A stretch of 64,000 bases of DNA from Aquabacterium olei (GTDB lineage: Bacteria; Pseudomonadota; Gammaproteobacteria; Burkholderiales; Burkholderiaceae_C): NCBI RefSeq assembly GCF_003100395.1, contig NZ_CP029210.1:1426001-1490000 (forward strand). Reading direction: 5' to 3'. Shown here piece after piece: positions 25,964-35,241 of the stretch (positions are counted from its first letter, which is position 1; the number at the start of each line of letters is the position of its first letter). The notes beneath the pieces are model-generated. The model had not been told where the DNA came from, did no database searches, and saw only the letters and a list, made by a program, of their open reading frames with translations. Made by a program: the position numbers and the translations under genes.

Positions 25964-26890
25964 ATGGAAGTTGCACATAACTTCTGGGTATTAAGGCGTT
26001 TGGCTGGATGCCTGGCTGTCGCTTCGGTCGCGTTGTTGGCGGGCTGCGGCGTGTTGCCGTCGGGGCCTGCCGCGCCTGTCACGCCCGCCGTGGTGCAACC
26101 GAAACCCGCACCCAAGCCGCCCCGGATCGGGGTGGCGCTGGGGGGCGGTGCCGCCCGCGGCTTTGCCCACATCGGCGTACTTCAGGTGCTTGAGGAACAA
26201 GGCATCCGGCCCGATGTCGTCGTGGGCACGTCGGCGGGGAGTGTGGTGGGGGCCCTCTATGCGGCGGGCAAGACCCCGACCGAGCTCGCCACCATGGCCA
26301 TGTCGCTCGACGAGTCTTCCATCACCGACTGGGTCTTCCCGGGGCGCTCCCTGTTGAAGGGCGAGGCGCTCGCCAGGTTCGTCCGGACCCACACCGGTGG
26401 CAAGAACATTGAAGCGATGCGCGTTCCCCTCGGCATCGTCGCCACCGACCTGCAGAGCGGTCAACCCATCCTCTTCCGCCGAGGCGATGTCGGCACGGCC
26501 GTGCGGGCTTCCAGTTCGGTCCCCGCGGTGTTCGAGCCGGTTCGCATCTCGGGTCGCGAGTACATCGACGGTGGGGCGGTGTCTCCCGTCCCCGTCCGCT
26601 TCGCCCGCCAGATGGGCGCCGACGTTGTCATCGCGGTCGACATCTCGGCCATCCCCGAAGGCATGCCGGTCAAGGGGCCGGTCGACATCCTGCTGCAGAC
26701 CTACAACATCATGGGGCACGCCATCAGCCAGTTCGAACTGCAGGATGCGGACGTGGTGATGCGCCCCAAGCTCGAAGGCATCGGCAGCACGGAATTCAGT
26801 GCCCGTCGCCTCTCCATCCTCGCTGGCCGTGAGGCCGCACTGATGGTTCTGCCGCAACTCAAGGAGCGGATTGCCGCCCGCACACGGTGA
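25964..26890 (+). CDS. Patatin-like phospholipase, lipoprotein
   Basis: A 308-residue protein. A lipobox LLAGC places the lipidated cysteine at residue 28, so the mature protein is membrane-anchored, and a proline-rich linker follows to residue 52. The patatin domain has the oxyanion loop GGGAARGFAHIGVL (about 60-73), nucleophile elbow GTSAGS (about 88-93) and catalytic Asp in DGGAVSPVPV. This resembles the RssA/NTE-like bacterial family of acyl hydrolases. Divergent from the cys operon. Confidence 0.9.
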   Translation: MEVAHNFWVLRRLAGCLAVASVALLAGCGVLPSGPAAPVTPAVVQPKPAPKPPRIGVALGGGAARGFAHIGVLQVLEEQGIRPDVVVGTSAGSVVGALYAAGKTPTELATMAMSLDESSITDWVFPGRSLLKGEALARFVRTHTGGKNIEAMRVPLGIVATDLQSGQPILFRRGDVGTAVRASSSVPAVFEPVRISGREYIDGGAVSPVPVRFARQMGADVVIAVDISAIPEGMPVKGPVDILLQTYNIMGHAISQFELQDADVVMRPKLEGIGSTEFSARRLSILAGREAALMVLPQLKERIAARTR

Positions 26891-26904
26891 GCGGTGGTCA
26901 GGCT

Positions 26905-27372
26905 TCAGCGGGGTGTGCCGAAAGGCGCCCCGCTCAGCTTGCTGCCCGGCTTGATCCCTTTGCGCGCAAACCAGCCAGCGTTCATTTCCAGCACGTGGCG
27001 CACGGGCCGCGTCGAGCAGTGGGACTCCAGCGTCTGCGGTGCCATCTCGTCCAGGTTGACCACGGTGCCGTCGTCTGCAATGAACGCGACCGACAGCGGA
27101 ATCAACGTGTTCTTCATCCAGAAGCACTGTTGCCCCGGCCGGTCGAAGATGAACAGCATGCCGTCGTTGGGCGCCATCTCCTTGCGGAACATCAGCCCGA
27201 TCTGGTGCTGCTCTGGCGTCGAAGCCACCTCGGCGCGGATGTTGTGCATGCCGGCGCCCAGGGTGATGGTGGGCAGCTTCTGAGGGGCCGACTGGGCCCG
27301 GGGTGTGGTTGTCCACAGCAGGGCTGTGGCTGCCATCGCGGCCACCCCCCATTTCAGCCGTTCTTGAAACAC
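26905..27372 (-). CDS. DUF192 family periplasmic protein
   Basis: A 155-residue protein. I choose the GTG at 27372: GAGGAA precedes it by 8 bp and the resulting N-terminus (QERLKWGVAAMAATALLW...RAQSA) is a proper signal peptide. The DUF192 core follows: VASTPEQHQIGLMFRKEMAPNDGMLFIF, CFWMKNTLIPLSVAFI, VVNLDEMAPQTLESH. The conserved WMKNT block is diagnostic. Function is unknown. The open frame continues upstream through ccoI antisense, which is a codon-bias artefact. Confidence 0.85.
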   Translation of the reverse strand: MFQERLKWGVAAMAATALLWTTTPRAQSAPQKLPTITLGAGMHNIRAEVASTPEQHQIGLMFRKEMAPNDGMLFIFDRPGQQCFWMKNTLIPLSVAFIADDGTVVNLDEMAPQTLESHCSTRPVRHVLEMNAGWFARKGIKPGSKLSGAPFGTPR

Positions 27373-27495
27373 AATCTCGGTTCCTCGTTGACCTTGCTCA
27401 GGGTCGGGTTCTGCCCAGCCCTTACAGTGCCGCCTCTGCCAGTCCTTCCTGGCTTTCCGCCCTCGCACCGAGCCAGACTGTAGCAGCGCCCTCCC

Positions 27496-29922
27496 ATGCC
27501 TCCCTCTGCCAGTACCGCCTTCCCGTCGGGTGAAGCCGCCGCGCCCCTGCCCGGCGTGGCGCTGCCGCCGTTGCCGCCCCTGACCCCTTCCCAGGCGGCG
27601 GGGCTCGACGATCCGGACCTGCTTGCGCAGTGCGTGCTCGAGGCGCCGCTTGGCAGCAGCCAGCGCCGCATCGGCCTGGGTCTGTCCGGCATGTACTGCG
27701 CTGCGTGTGCCATCACCATCGAGACGGCGTTGCTCAAGGTGCCCGGCGTCTCCGACGTCCAGGTGCAGTCTGCCTCTCAGCGCGCACGCATCCTGATCGA
27801 CCCGGCCCGTGTCCGGCTGTCCGAACTGGTCGAGGCGGTGCAGCGGGTGGGCTACAAGGCCTGGCCCGACTCGGCTGCGCGCGCGGGGCATGAGCGCCTG
27901 CGTGAGCGGCGCAAGCTGCTGTGGCAGCTTTCCGTGGCGGGCTTCTGCATGATGCAGGTGATGATGATCACCTGGGCGCAGTACGTGGCCTCGCCGGGCG
28001 AAATCCCGGCCGACATCTGGCAGTTGTTGAACTGGGCCTGCTGGGTGCTGAGCCTCCCGGTGATGCTGTTTTCCTGCGGGCCCTTCTTTGCTGGCGCCTG
28101 GCGCGCTGCGCGGCAGGGCAGGGTGGCGATGGACACGCCGGTCGCGATCGGCATGGCGGCCGCCTTCATTGTCAGCACCGGCGTCACTTTCGGGGCGCAG
28201 GACGTCTTCGGGCCCGATGCCTATTTCGACTCCCTGACCATGTTCGTCACCTTCCTGCTGGCCGGGCGCTGGCTGGAAATGCGCGCGCGTGAGCGGGTGA
28301 CGCAGTCCCTGGAGGCGCTGTGCCTGCGCCTGCCGGAAGCGGTCGACCGGGCCGTTGGCGTGTCGGCCGACCCGGCTGCGGCCCCGCCGGACTGGACTGC
28401 GTGCCAGACCGAATCCGTGGCCCTGTCTGCGCTGCAGCACGGCGACTGCCTGCGGATCGCCGTGGGGCAGTCCTTCCCGGCGGACGGGCAGATCCTCGAT
28501 GGTCGCACGGAGGTTGACGAGTCGCTGCTGACTGGCGAATCGCGCGCCGTGCCGCGGGTGGCGGGGCAGGTGGTGGTCGCGGGCAGCATGAACCTCGGCG
28601 CCCCGGTGTGGATGCGTGTCGAGCGCCTGGGCCCGGACACACGCTATCAGCAGATCGTCTCACTCGTTCAACAGGCGTTGACCGAAAAGCCGGGCTGGAT
28701 GCGCACCGCCGACCGCATGGCCGGTCCCTTTCTGTGGATGGTGCTTTTTCTGGCGGGCGCTGGCGCACTCGCCTGGCAGTGGATTGACCCCTCGCGCGCA
28801 GTGTGGGTGGCGGTTTCCGTGCTGGTCGTCACATGCCCCTGTGCCCTGTCCCTGGCCGCGCCGGCGGCGCTGCTTTCTGCGGCTGGCGCGCTGGCGCGCC
28901 GCGGCGTTCTTGTTCGCAGGCTGGACGCGATCGAAGCCTTGTCTGCCGTGTCTCGCGTCTACTTCGACAAGACCGGCACACTCACCGAGGGCGAGCTGAG
29001 TCTGGTCGCCCTTGAATGGCAGGGGCGGCGTCACGATGAATGGCGCACCGCCGTCTTCGCCGAGCCGCTTGCGCGCGCCGCTGCCCTGGCCGCCTGTTCG
29101 CAGCACCCGCTGTCGCGGTCCCTCGTGGCCGCGGTCCAGGCCTGGCAGCCCGTGCACACACGCAGTTGGCAGGACTTGCACGAAGAGGCGGGCAAGGGGG
29201 TTCAAGGGCGCGATCCCACAGGCCGCGTCTGGCGCCTGGGCTCTGGTGCCTGGGTGCTGGGTCCCGACCCTGTGTCGTCCGCGGCCCGTGTGTGGATCGC
29301 CCCGCTCGATGCCCAGGGCCAGGGCGTCCAGGACGAGGCACTGGGCTTCGTCTTCGACGAGGTCTTCCGCACCGAGGCGGCCCCCGCCTTGCAACAATTG
29401 CAGCAACTCGGGTGCGAATCGGCTTTGCTTTCCGGCGACCAGCACGAGCGTGTGGTCGCTGCAGCCCGCCATCTGTCGACCGGTGCCGAGCCCCTGGCGG
29501 CCCGCTCCCAGGCCACGCCCGAAGACAAACTCGAAGAGATCCGCCAGGCGCAGGCCGCGGGGCACCGCGTGGCCGTGGTCGGCGATGGCATCAACGACGC
29601 CCCCGTGCTCGCCAAGGCCGATGTGTCGGTGGCCCTGGACCAGGGGGCTGCGTTGGCCCAGTCTCAGGCCGACTTCATCGTGCTGGGGGGGCGGCTGCTG
29701 GGTGTGCCCGCTGCGGTGACCGTGGCGCGACGTGCCATGCGCATCGTCCGGCAGAACCTGTTGTGGGCCGCTGCCTACAATTTCACATGCATTCCGCTGG
29801 CCCTGATGGGCCTGCTGCCCCCGTGGCTGGCGGGCCTCGGCATGGCGCTGAGTTCGCTGTTCGTGGTGCTCAACGCGCTTAGACTCGGCGCCCATCCGGC
29901 GGGCTCCCGCCCTTCAGCCTGA
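27496..29922 (+). CDS. ccoI: cbb3-oxidase copper P-type ATPase
   Basis: An 808-residue P1B ATPase of the CcoI/FixI/CopA2 group that exports Cu(I) for assembly of the cbb3 oxidase copper site. One N-terminal metal-binding domain with C68-x2-C71 (GMYCAACA), eight predicted membrane helices, CPC motif in VVTCPCALSLAAPAA, phosphorylation site DKTGTLTEG, HP motif CSQHPLSR and hinge GDGINDAPVLAKADV. The 55-residue proline/alanine-rich leader is unusual in composition. Followed 7 bp later by ccoS. Confidence 0.94.
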   Translation: MPPSASTAFPSGEAAAPLPGVALPPLPPLTPSQAAGLDDPDLLAQCVLEAPLGSSQRRIGLGLSGMYCAACAITIETALLKVPGVSDVQVQSASQRARILIDPARVRLSELVEAVQRVGYKAWPDSAARAGHERLRERRKLLWQLSVAGFCMMQVMMITWAQYVASPGEIPADIWQLLNWACWVLSLPVMLFSCGPFFAGAWRAARQGRVAMDTPVAIGMAAAFIVSTGVTFGAQDVFGPDAYFDSLTMFVTFLLAGRWLEMRARERVTQSLEALCLRLPEAVDRAVGVSADPAAAPPDWTACQTESVALSALQHGDCLRIAVGQSFPADGQILDGRTEVDESLLTGESRAVPRVAGQVVVAGSMNLGAPVWMRVERLGPDTRYQQIVSLVQQALTEKPGWMRTADRMAGPFLWMVLFLAGAGALAWQWIDPSRAVWVAVSVLVVTCPCALSLAAPAALLSAAGALARRGVLVRRLDAIEALSAVSRVYFDKTGTLTEGELSLVALEWQGRRHDEWRTAVFAEPLARAAALAACSQHPLSRSLVAAVQAWQPVHTRSWQDLHEEAGKGVQGRDPTGRVWRLGSGAWVLGPDPVSSAARVWIAPLDAQGQGVQDEALGFVFDEVFRTEAAPALQQLQQLGCESALLSGDQHERVVAAARHLSTGAEPLAARSQATPEDKLEEIRQAQAAGHRVAVVGDGINDAPVLAKADVSVALDQGAALAQSQADFIVLGGRLLGVPAAVTVARRAMRIVRQNLLWAAAYNFTCIPLALMGLLPPWLAGLGMALSSLFVVLNALRLGAHPAGSRPSA

Positions 29923-29929
29923 TCACGCC

Positions 29930-30106
29930 ATGGAAATCCTCTACGTCCTGTTGCCCGTTTCGGTCCTGCTGGTGCTCGCCATCCTGGCCATCCTGGGATG
30001 GGCGGTCCACTCAGGACAGTTTGAAGACATCGAGCAGGAAGGCATTCGCATCCTGTCTGATGAGTCTCAAAAAGTCGAGGATAACGTTGAGCGTCATCAA
30101 ATTTAG
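29930..30106 (+). CDS. ccoS: cbb3-oxidase assembly protein CcoS
   Basis: A 58-residue single-pass membrane protein: MEILYVLLPVSVLLVLAILA, then GWAVHSGQFEDIEQEGIRIL, the CcoS signature. CcoS is needed for cofactor insertion into the oxidase. The FNR box for ccoN lies inside its last codons. It overlaps no other gene and sits between ccoI and ccoN. Confidence 0.92.
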   Translation: MEILYVLLPVSVLLVLAILAILGWAVHSGQFEDIEQEGIRILSDESQKVEDNVERHQI

Positions 30107-30127
30107 GCGGGGGTTTGCCCTCACAAT
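30087..30127 (+). promoter_or_regulatory. FNR-box promoter of ccoNOQP
   Basis: FNR/Anr box TTGAG-CGTC-ATCAA at 30087-30100, followed 28.5 bp from its centre by CACAAT (30122-30127) as -10. This puts the box about 41 bp before the expected start near 30134, the class II activator position. The box is in the 3' end of ccoS. Activation by the FNR encoded at 36512-35703 is inference. Confidence 0.75.
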
Positions 30128-30154
30128 TCGCGCTGTAACTTAGGAGAAGAAGAG

Positions 30155-31591
30155 ATGGCATCCACCCACTCTGCCACGTACAACGACACGGTTGTCCGGC
30201 AGTTCGCCATAGCGGCCGTCCTATGGGGCGTCGTCGGTATGGCCGTCGGCGTCCTCATTGCGTCCCAGCTGGCCTGGCCGGAACTCAATTTCGGGATCCC
30301 CTGGCTTTCCTACGGTCGACTGCGACCCCTGCACACCAATGCGGTGATTTTTGCGTTCGGTGGCTGTGCCCTGTTCGCAACGTCCTACCACGTTGTGCAA
30401 AGAACGTGCCAGACGCGCCTCTTCGCAGGCCCTCTGGCCGCTTTCACGTTCTGGGGTTGGCAACTGGTGATCCTGCTGGCGGCCATCTCGCTGCCCCTGG
30501 GCTACACCAGCGGCAAGGAATACGCCGAGCTGGAATGGCCGATCGACATCCTGATCACCCTGGTCTGGGTGGCTTACGCTGTCGTCTTCTTCGGCACCAT
30601 CGGGATGCGCAAGGTTCGCCACATCTACGTGGCCAACTGGTTCTACGGCGCCTTCATCATCGCCGTGGCCCTGCTGCACATTGTCAACAGCGCTGAAATC
30701 CCCGTCAGCCTGACCAAGTCCTACTCGGTGTACGCCGGTGTTCAGGACGCCATGGTGCAATGGTGGTACGGCCACAATGCCGTGGGCTTCTTCCTGACGG
30801 CAGGCTTCCTGGGCATGATGTACTACTACATCCCCAAGCAGGCCGGCATGCCCGTGTACTCGTATCGCCTGTCGATCGTGCACTTCTGGGCCCTGATCTT
30901 CACCTACATGTGGGCGGGTCCTCACCACCTGCACTACACCGCGCTGCCTGACTGGACCCAGTCCGTCGGCATGGTGTTCTCGCTGATCCTGCTGGCTCCC
31001 TCCTGGGGCGGCATGATCAACGGCATCATGACCCTGTCGGGTGCCTGGTACAAGCTGCGCGACGACGCGATCCTGAAGTTCCTGATCGTGGCCCTGTCGT
31101 TCTACGGCATGTCGACCTTCGAAGGTCCGATGATGTCCATCAAGACCGTGAACTCGCTGTCGCACTACACCGACTGGACGGTCGGCCACGTGCACTCGGG
31201 CGCCCTGGGCTGGGTGGGTCTGATCTCGATGGGCTCGCTGTACTACCTGATCCCGCGCATGTTCGGCCGCACCACGATGTACTCGGTGCAAGCCATCTCG
31301 CTGCACTTCTGGGCTGCCACCATCGGCATCGTGCTCTACATCGCTGCGATGTGGATTGCCGGTGTGATGCAGGGCCTGATGTGGCGCGCTGTGAACCCGG
31401 ACGGCACCCTGGTGTACTCCTTCGTCGAAAGCGTGAAGGCAACCTATCCGTTCTACGTGATCCGCGTCGCGGGCGGCCTGCTCTACCTGGGCGGCATGAT
31501 CCTGATGCTGTGGAACACCGTGATGACTGCCCTGGCTGGTCGCGCCGTGGATGCGCCGATCTCGGCCCAGGCTCAGCCGGCTCACGCCTGA
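30155..31591 (+). CDS. ccoN: cbb3-type cytochrome c oxidase subunit I
   Basis: A 478-residue catalytic subunit with about 12 helices. Heme and CuB histidines appear in [43 protein letters not shown] and [17 protein letters not shown]. It reduces oxygen at high affinity in the inner membrane. A ribosome site AGGAG lies 7 bp upstream. First gene of ccoNOQP. Confidence 0.97.
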   Translation: MASTHSATYNDTVVRQFAIAAVLWGVVGMAVGVLIASQLAWPELNFGIPWLSYGRLRPLHTNAVIFAFGGCALFATSYHVVQRTCQTRLFAGPLAAFTFWGWQLVILLAAISLPLGYTSGKEYAELEWPIDILITLVWVAYAVVFFGTIGMRKVRHIYVANWFYGAFIIAVALLHIVNSAEIPVSLTKSYSVYAGVQDAMVQWWYGHNAVGFFLTAGFLGMMYYYIPKQAGMPVYSYRLSIVHFWALIFTYMWAGPHHLHYTALPDWTQSVGMVFSLILLAPSWGGMINGIMTLSGAWYKLRDDAILKFLIVALSFYGMSTFEGPMMSIKTVNSLSHYTDWTVGHVHSGALGWVGLISMGSLYYLIPRMFGRTTMYSVQAISLHFWAATIGIVLYIAAMWIAGVMQGLMWRAVNPDGTLVYSFVESVKATYPFYVIRVAGGLLYLGGMILMLWNTVMTALAGRAVDAPISAQAQPAHA

Positions 31592-31607
31592 TAACAAGGA
31601 GAACAAC

Positions 31608-32240
31608 ATGGCTGATCACAACCACAAGCCTGCGCTCTTCTCCCACGAGAGGATCGAGACCAGCAACTTCCTGATGATCGTGCTCACGCTGGTCGTCGTG
31701 GCCTTCGGCGCCCTGGTCGAAATCGTGCCGCTGTTCTTCCAGCACAGCACGACCCAACCCGTGGAAGGCCTGAAGCCCTACACCGCGCTCCAGCTGGCCG
31801 GTCGCGACGTCTACCTGCGTGAAGGCTGCTACGGCTGCCACTCGCAGATGGTTCGCCCCTTCCGCGCCGAGACCCTGCGTTATGGCCATTACTCGATGGC
31901 CGGCGAGTTCGTGTACGACCACCCCTTCCAGTGGGGTTCCAAGCGGACCGGTCCCGACCTGCACCGCGTGGGCGGCAAGTACTCGGACGAGTGGCATCGT
32001 GCCCACTTGATCAACCCGCGTGATGTGGTGCCCGAGTCCAACATGCCGGCTTACCCGTGGCTTGCCGAAAGCAAGCTGCAGGACGGTCCTGCCGTGGCGC
32101 CCCGCATGGAGGCCCTGCGCAAGGTCGGTGTCCCGTACACCGACGCAGAGATCAAGGCCGCCGACGAGGAGGTCAAGGGCAAGACCGAGCTGGAAGCCGT
32201 GATCGCGTACCTGCAGGTCCTCGGCACCGCCGTCAAGTAA
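31608..32240 (+). CDS. ccoO: cbb3-type oxidase monoheme subunit
   Basis: A 210-residue subunit with one N-terminal membrane anchor ([21 protein letters not shown]) and one c-heme site in [15 protein letters not shown], the CcoO signature. The distal Met axial ligand is likely in [10 protein letters not shown]. It passes electrons from CcoP to CcoN. Begins 16 bp after ccoN with AAGGAG. Confidence 0.96.
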   Translation: MADHNHKPALFSHERIETSNFLMIVLTLVVVAFGALVEIVPLFFQHSTTQPVEGLKPYTALQLAGRDVYLREGCYGCHSQMVRPFRAETLRYGHYSMAGEFVYDHPFQWGSKRTGPDLHRVGGKYSDEWHRAHLINPRDVVPESNMPAYPWLAESKLQDGPAVAPRMEALRKVGVPYTDAEIKAADEEVKGKTELEAVIAYLQVLGTAVK

Positions 32241-32252
32241 GGAGCAGCGCAC

Positions 32253-32390
32253 ATGGACATCATCGATGTGAGAAGCCTCTTCACGGTGGCATGCCTGTGC
32301 GTTTTCGTGGGCATCGTTGTCTGGGCCTACGCGCGCAGCAACAAGGCTCAGTTTGAAGAGGCAGCCCAGCTGCCTCTCGCAGAAGATTGA
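32253..32390 (+). CDS. ccoQ: cbb3-type oxidase small subunit CcoQ
   Basis: A 45-residue single-pass protein (SLFTVACLCVFVGIVVWAYA, then a short acidic tail). CcoQ/FixQ stabilises the complex. Position between ccoO and ccoP and the size fix the call. A GGAG ribosome site is present. Confidence 0.9.
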   Translation: MDIIDVRSLFTVACLCVFVGIVVWAYARSNKAQFEEAAQLPLAED

Positions 32391-32404
32391 CTGGAGGCTC
32401 AGAC

Positions 32405-33340
32405 ATGAGCGACTTCATTTCGAATGGATGGGCGTGGTATGTCACGGCCATCGTGGTGTTCGGCCTGGTGTATTGCGCGTTCGTCCTGATCGGCGCGGCC
32501 AAGCACAAGGTTGTCTACGATGCACAGGGTAATGTCGACAAGACGACCGGCCACGTGTGGGACGGTGACCTGCGCGAACTGAACAACCCGCTGCCTCGCT
32601 GGTGGCTGTTCCTGTTCATCTTCACGCTGATCTTCGCCATCGGCTACCTCGTGCTGTACCCGGGTCTGGGTGCCAACCCCGGCAAGCTGAACTGGTCTTC
32701 CACGGGCCAGCTCGAAGCCGAGATGGTCAAGGCCAAGGTCGAGCAGGACAAGATCTTCGCCAAGTTCAAGAACGCCTCGGTCGAAGACCTGGCACGCGAC
32801 CCGCAGGCTCAGGCCATCGGCGAGCGTCTGTTCCTGAACAACTGCGCAGCCTGCCACGGCTCGGACGCCAAGGGTGCCAAAAGCTTCCCCAACTTGACCG
32901 ACGGTGACTGGCTGCACGGCGGCTCGCCCGAGAAGATCATCGAGACCATCACGCTGGGTCGTCGTGGCCAGATGCCTCCGATGGCTGCCGCTGTCGGCAC
33001 CCCGGACGAAGTCCGTCAGGTGGCGAACTACGTGCTGAGCCTGTCCGGTTCGGGCCACAACTCGATCCTGGCTGAACTCGGCAAGGCGAAGTTCAAGGCA
33101 GCCTGCGCAGCCTGCCACGGTGCGGACGGCAAGGGCAACCAGGCCATCGGCGCGCCGAACCTGACCGACAAGGTCTGGCTGCATGGCTGGGGCGAAGAGG
33201 CCATCCAGCACATCGTCAACAACGGCAAGGTCAACGTGATGCCGGCCCAGAGCCCGCGTCTGTCGGAAGACCAGATCAAGATCGTGGCGTCCTACGTGTG
33301 GGCCCAGTCTCATCCGGTCAAGACCGCGTCGGCCAAGTGA
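32405..33340 (+). CDS. ccoP: cbb3-type oxidase diheme subunit
   Basis: A 311-residue protein with an N-terminal two-helix anchor (residues 10-30 and 65-85) and two periplasmic cytochrome c domains: C-A-A-C-H in LFLNNCAACHGSDAKG and KAACAACHGADGKG, with axial methionines in GQMPPMAAAVG and NVMPAQSP. It accepts electrons from soluble cytochromes c. The start at 32405 gives the family N-terminus MSDFISNGWAW. Confidence 0.96.
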   Translation: MSDFISNGWAWYVTAIVVFGLVYCAFVLIGAAKHKVVYDAQGNVDKTTGHVWDGDLRELNNPLPRWWLFLFIFTLIFAIGYLVLYPGLGANPGKLNWSSTGQLEAEMVKAKVEQDKIFAKFKNASVEDLARDPQAQAIGERLFLNNCAACHGSDAKGAKSFPNLTDGDWLHGGSPEKIIETITLGRRGQMPPMAAAVGTPDEVRQVANYVLSLSGSGHNSILAELGKAKFKAACAACHGADGKGNQAIGAPNLTDKVWLHGWGEEAIQHIVNNGKVNVMPAQSPRLSEDQIKIVASYVWAQSHPVKTASAK

Positions 33341-33371
33341 CCTGTGACAGGCCGGGCCCTGCGCCCGGCAA

Positions 33372-33391
33372 AGCTTGACACGCGTCAAGCT
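33372..33391 (+). promoter_or_regulatory. Palindrome with FNR-like core upstream of ccoG
   Basis: A perfect palindrome AGCTTGAC-ACGC-GTCAAGCT whose core TTGAC-N4-GTCAA is a variant FNR/CRP-family site. A weak -10 (TGATAC, 33427-33432) lies about 45 bp from its centre, unlike the ccoN geometry. A small hairpin GATACCC/GGGTATC (33428-33445) then falls in the leader. Regulation is inference. Confidence 0.45.
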
Positions 33392-33478
33392 GGATCCGAA
33401 AGCAAAGAACGGCGGAGGATGGATCGTGATACCCTTTGGGGTATCCGGCCTCCCCGCCGTCAGTCATTTCTGCAAGCC

Positions 33479-34954
33479 ATGTCAGAGCCAGCCAGTCCCT
33501 CCGCAGACACCAAGCGCGTCATCCCCATCCAGCCCGCAGCGTCTCAGCAGCGGCGCGAAGAAACGGTGTCGCTGTACAAGAAGACCGAGAAGATCTACGC
33601 GCGCGAGGTGTCCGGTTGGTTCAGCCGCTGGCGCTGGGTGCTCGTGTGGGTGACGCAGATCGTCTTCTACGGCACGCCCTGGTTGATGTGGAATGATCGC
33701 CAGGCGGTCCTGTTCGACCTGGGCACGCGGCGCTTCTACCTCTTCAATCTGGTTCTCTACCCGCAGGACCTGATCTACCTGACAGCCCTGCTGATGATTT
33801 CGGCATACGGGCTGTTTCTGTTCACGGCGGTAGCCGGTCGGCTGTGGTGCGGTTACGCGTGCCCCCAATCGGTCTATACCGAGATCTTCATGTGGATCGA
33901 GCGCAAGATCGAAGGCGATCGCACGCGCCGCATGAAGCTCGACAAGGCACCCTGGTCCATCCAGAAGGTCTTGCGCAAGACCGGCAAGCAGGTTGCCTGG
34001 ATCACGGTGTCGCTCTGGACGGGCTACACCTTCGTCGGCTACTTCACGCCCATCCGTGAACTGGCCCAGGCCGTGATCAGCTTCGGTCTCGGCCCCTGGG
34101 AATCCTTCTGGATCCTGTTTTACGGCTTTGCCACCTATGGCAACGCCGGCTACATGCGCGAGCAGGTCTGCAAGTACATGTGCCCGTATGCGCGCTTCCA
34201 GAGCGCGATGTTCGACCGCGATACGCTGATCATCAGCTACGACGAGAAGCGTGGCGAGCCGCGTGGATCGCGCTCCCGCAAGACCGACGCGAAGGCGGCA
34301 GGGAAGGGTGATTGCATCGACTGCACCCTGTGCGTCCAGGTGTGCCCGACCGGCATCGACATCCGCAAGGGCCTGCAATACGAGTGCATCGGTTGTGCCG
34401 CCTGCATCGACGTGTGTGACTCGGTCATGGACAAGATGGGTACGCCGCGTGGCCTGATCCGCTACGCCACCGAAAACTCCATGGACAACGGTTGGGGTCG
34501 TGCGCAGATGTGGGCGCGTGTGGCGCGCCCCCGTGTGCTGATCTATACCGCCATCCTCTTCGCGGTGATTGCGGCGTTCATGTACAGCATCTATAGCCGA
34601 CCTCTCTTCAGGGTCGACATCGTCCGCGACCGCGGGGCTCTGGCCCGGGTGGTGGATGATGGCTATGTGGAGAACGTCTACCGCGTGCAGTTGATGAATG
34701 CCAGCGAGCAGGTGCAGCGTTACCGGATCGGTGTGGAGCAGCTGACCGCTGCACGGGTCGAAGGGGGCGAGAACATCGTCCTCGGCCCCGCAGAGGCCCG
34801 CTGGGTGCCCGTTGCCGTGCGCGTGCCGCCCGAAGTGGCCGCCCGGATGGGCACCGGTGCAAACAGCATGACCTTGCTGGTCGAGCAGTTGCGGCACGGT
34901 GACCGCCCGCAGGTCGACATCCGCGAGCGAACCACTTTCATGGTCCCGCGCTGA
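33479..34954 (+). CDS. ccoG: cbb3-oxidase assembly Fe-S protein CcoG
   Basis: A 491-residue membrane protein with about five helices and two [4Fe-4S] motifs (CIDCTLCVQVCPTGIDI, CIGCAACIDVCDSVMD). LWCGYACPQSVYTEIF and CKYMCPYARFQSAMFD are CcoG/RdxA hallmarks, and the C-terminal periplasmic domain is an IG-like fold. CcoG reduces copper during oxidase assembly. The start at 33479 gives the usual hydrophilic N-terminus; upstream in-frame codons run through the palindrome. Confidence 0.93.
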   Translation: MSEPASPSADTKRVIPIQPAASQQRREETVSLYKKTEKIYAREVSGWFSRWRWVLVWVTQIVFYGTPWLMWNDRQAVLFDLGTRRFYLFNLVLYPQDLIYLTALLMISAYGLFLFTAVAGRLWCGYACPQSVYTEIFMWIERKIEGDRTRRMKLDKAPWSIQKVLRKTGKQVAWITVSLWTGYTFVGYFTPIRELAQAVISFGLGPWESFWILFYGFATYGNAGYMREQVCKYMCPYARFQSAMFDRDTLIISYDEKRGEPRGSRSRKTDAKAAGKGDCIDCTLCVQVCPTGIDIRKGLQYECIGCAACIDVCDSVMDKMGTPRGLIRYATENSMDNGWGRAQMWARVARPRVLIYTAILFAVIAAFMYSIYSRPLFRVDIVRDRGALARVVDDGYVENVYRVQLMNASEQVQRYRIGVEQLTAARVEGGENIVLGPAEARWVPVAVRVPPEVAARMGTGANSMTLLVEQLRHGDRPQVDIRERTTFMVPR

Positions 34955-34977
34955 GCGGGCCTTCACGGAGAACCCTC

Positions 34978-35241
34978 ATGTCTGAACAAGCCCTTGCCTC
35001 CGAGCAGCCTTCGGCGCCGGTGTCCCAGCCCCCCTGGTGGAAGCTTCCGATCGTGTGGATGGTGATCGGCGGGCCGCTGGCCGTCGTCGTGGCCTCCTTG
35101 TTCACGGTCGGCATCGCCGTCAAGAACGTGGATCCGGTGCTGGACACATCCAAAGGCCAGGTGTCTTCCACGAACGAGTTGCCCGCGGTGAAGGCGCGCA
35201 ACCATGCGGCTGAAGGCAGCACCCAGCCCGCGGAGCGCTGA
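34978..35241 (+). CDS. Shortened FixH/CcoH-like membrane protein
   Basis: An 87-residue protein. Its middle (PPWWKLPIVWMVIGGPLAVVV...FTVGIAVKNVDPVL) follows the N-terminal segment of FixH/CcoH: aromatic run, membrane helix, then a valine-rich exit and a DP motif. The roughly 80-100-residue periplasmic domain of standard FixH is replaced by a short hydrophilic tail. The gene follows ccoG by 23 bp, the usual FixH position. CcoH is needed for oxidase assembly or stability; whether the short form does this is unknown. Confidence 0.75.
   Translation: MSEQALASEQPSAPVSQPPWWKLPIVWMVIGGPLAVVVASLFTVGIAVKNVDPVLDTSKGQVSSTNELPAVKARNHAAEGSTQPAER

Noticed and set aside
26905..28440. 511-codon frame extending the DUF192 gene antisense into ccoI
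   Set aside because: The DUF192 protein with its signal peptide starts at 27372; upstream translation is low-complexity and antisense to ccoI.
30179..31591. Minus-strand 462-codon frame over ccoN
   Set aside because: His/Gln/Asp-rich antisense translation; ccoN is unmistakable.
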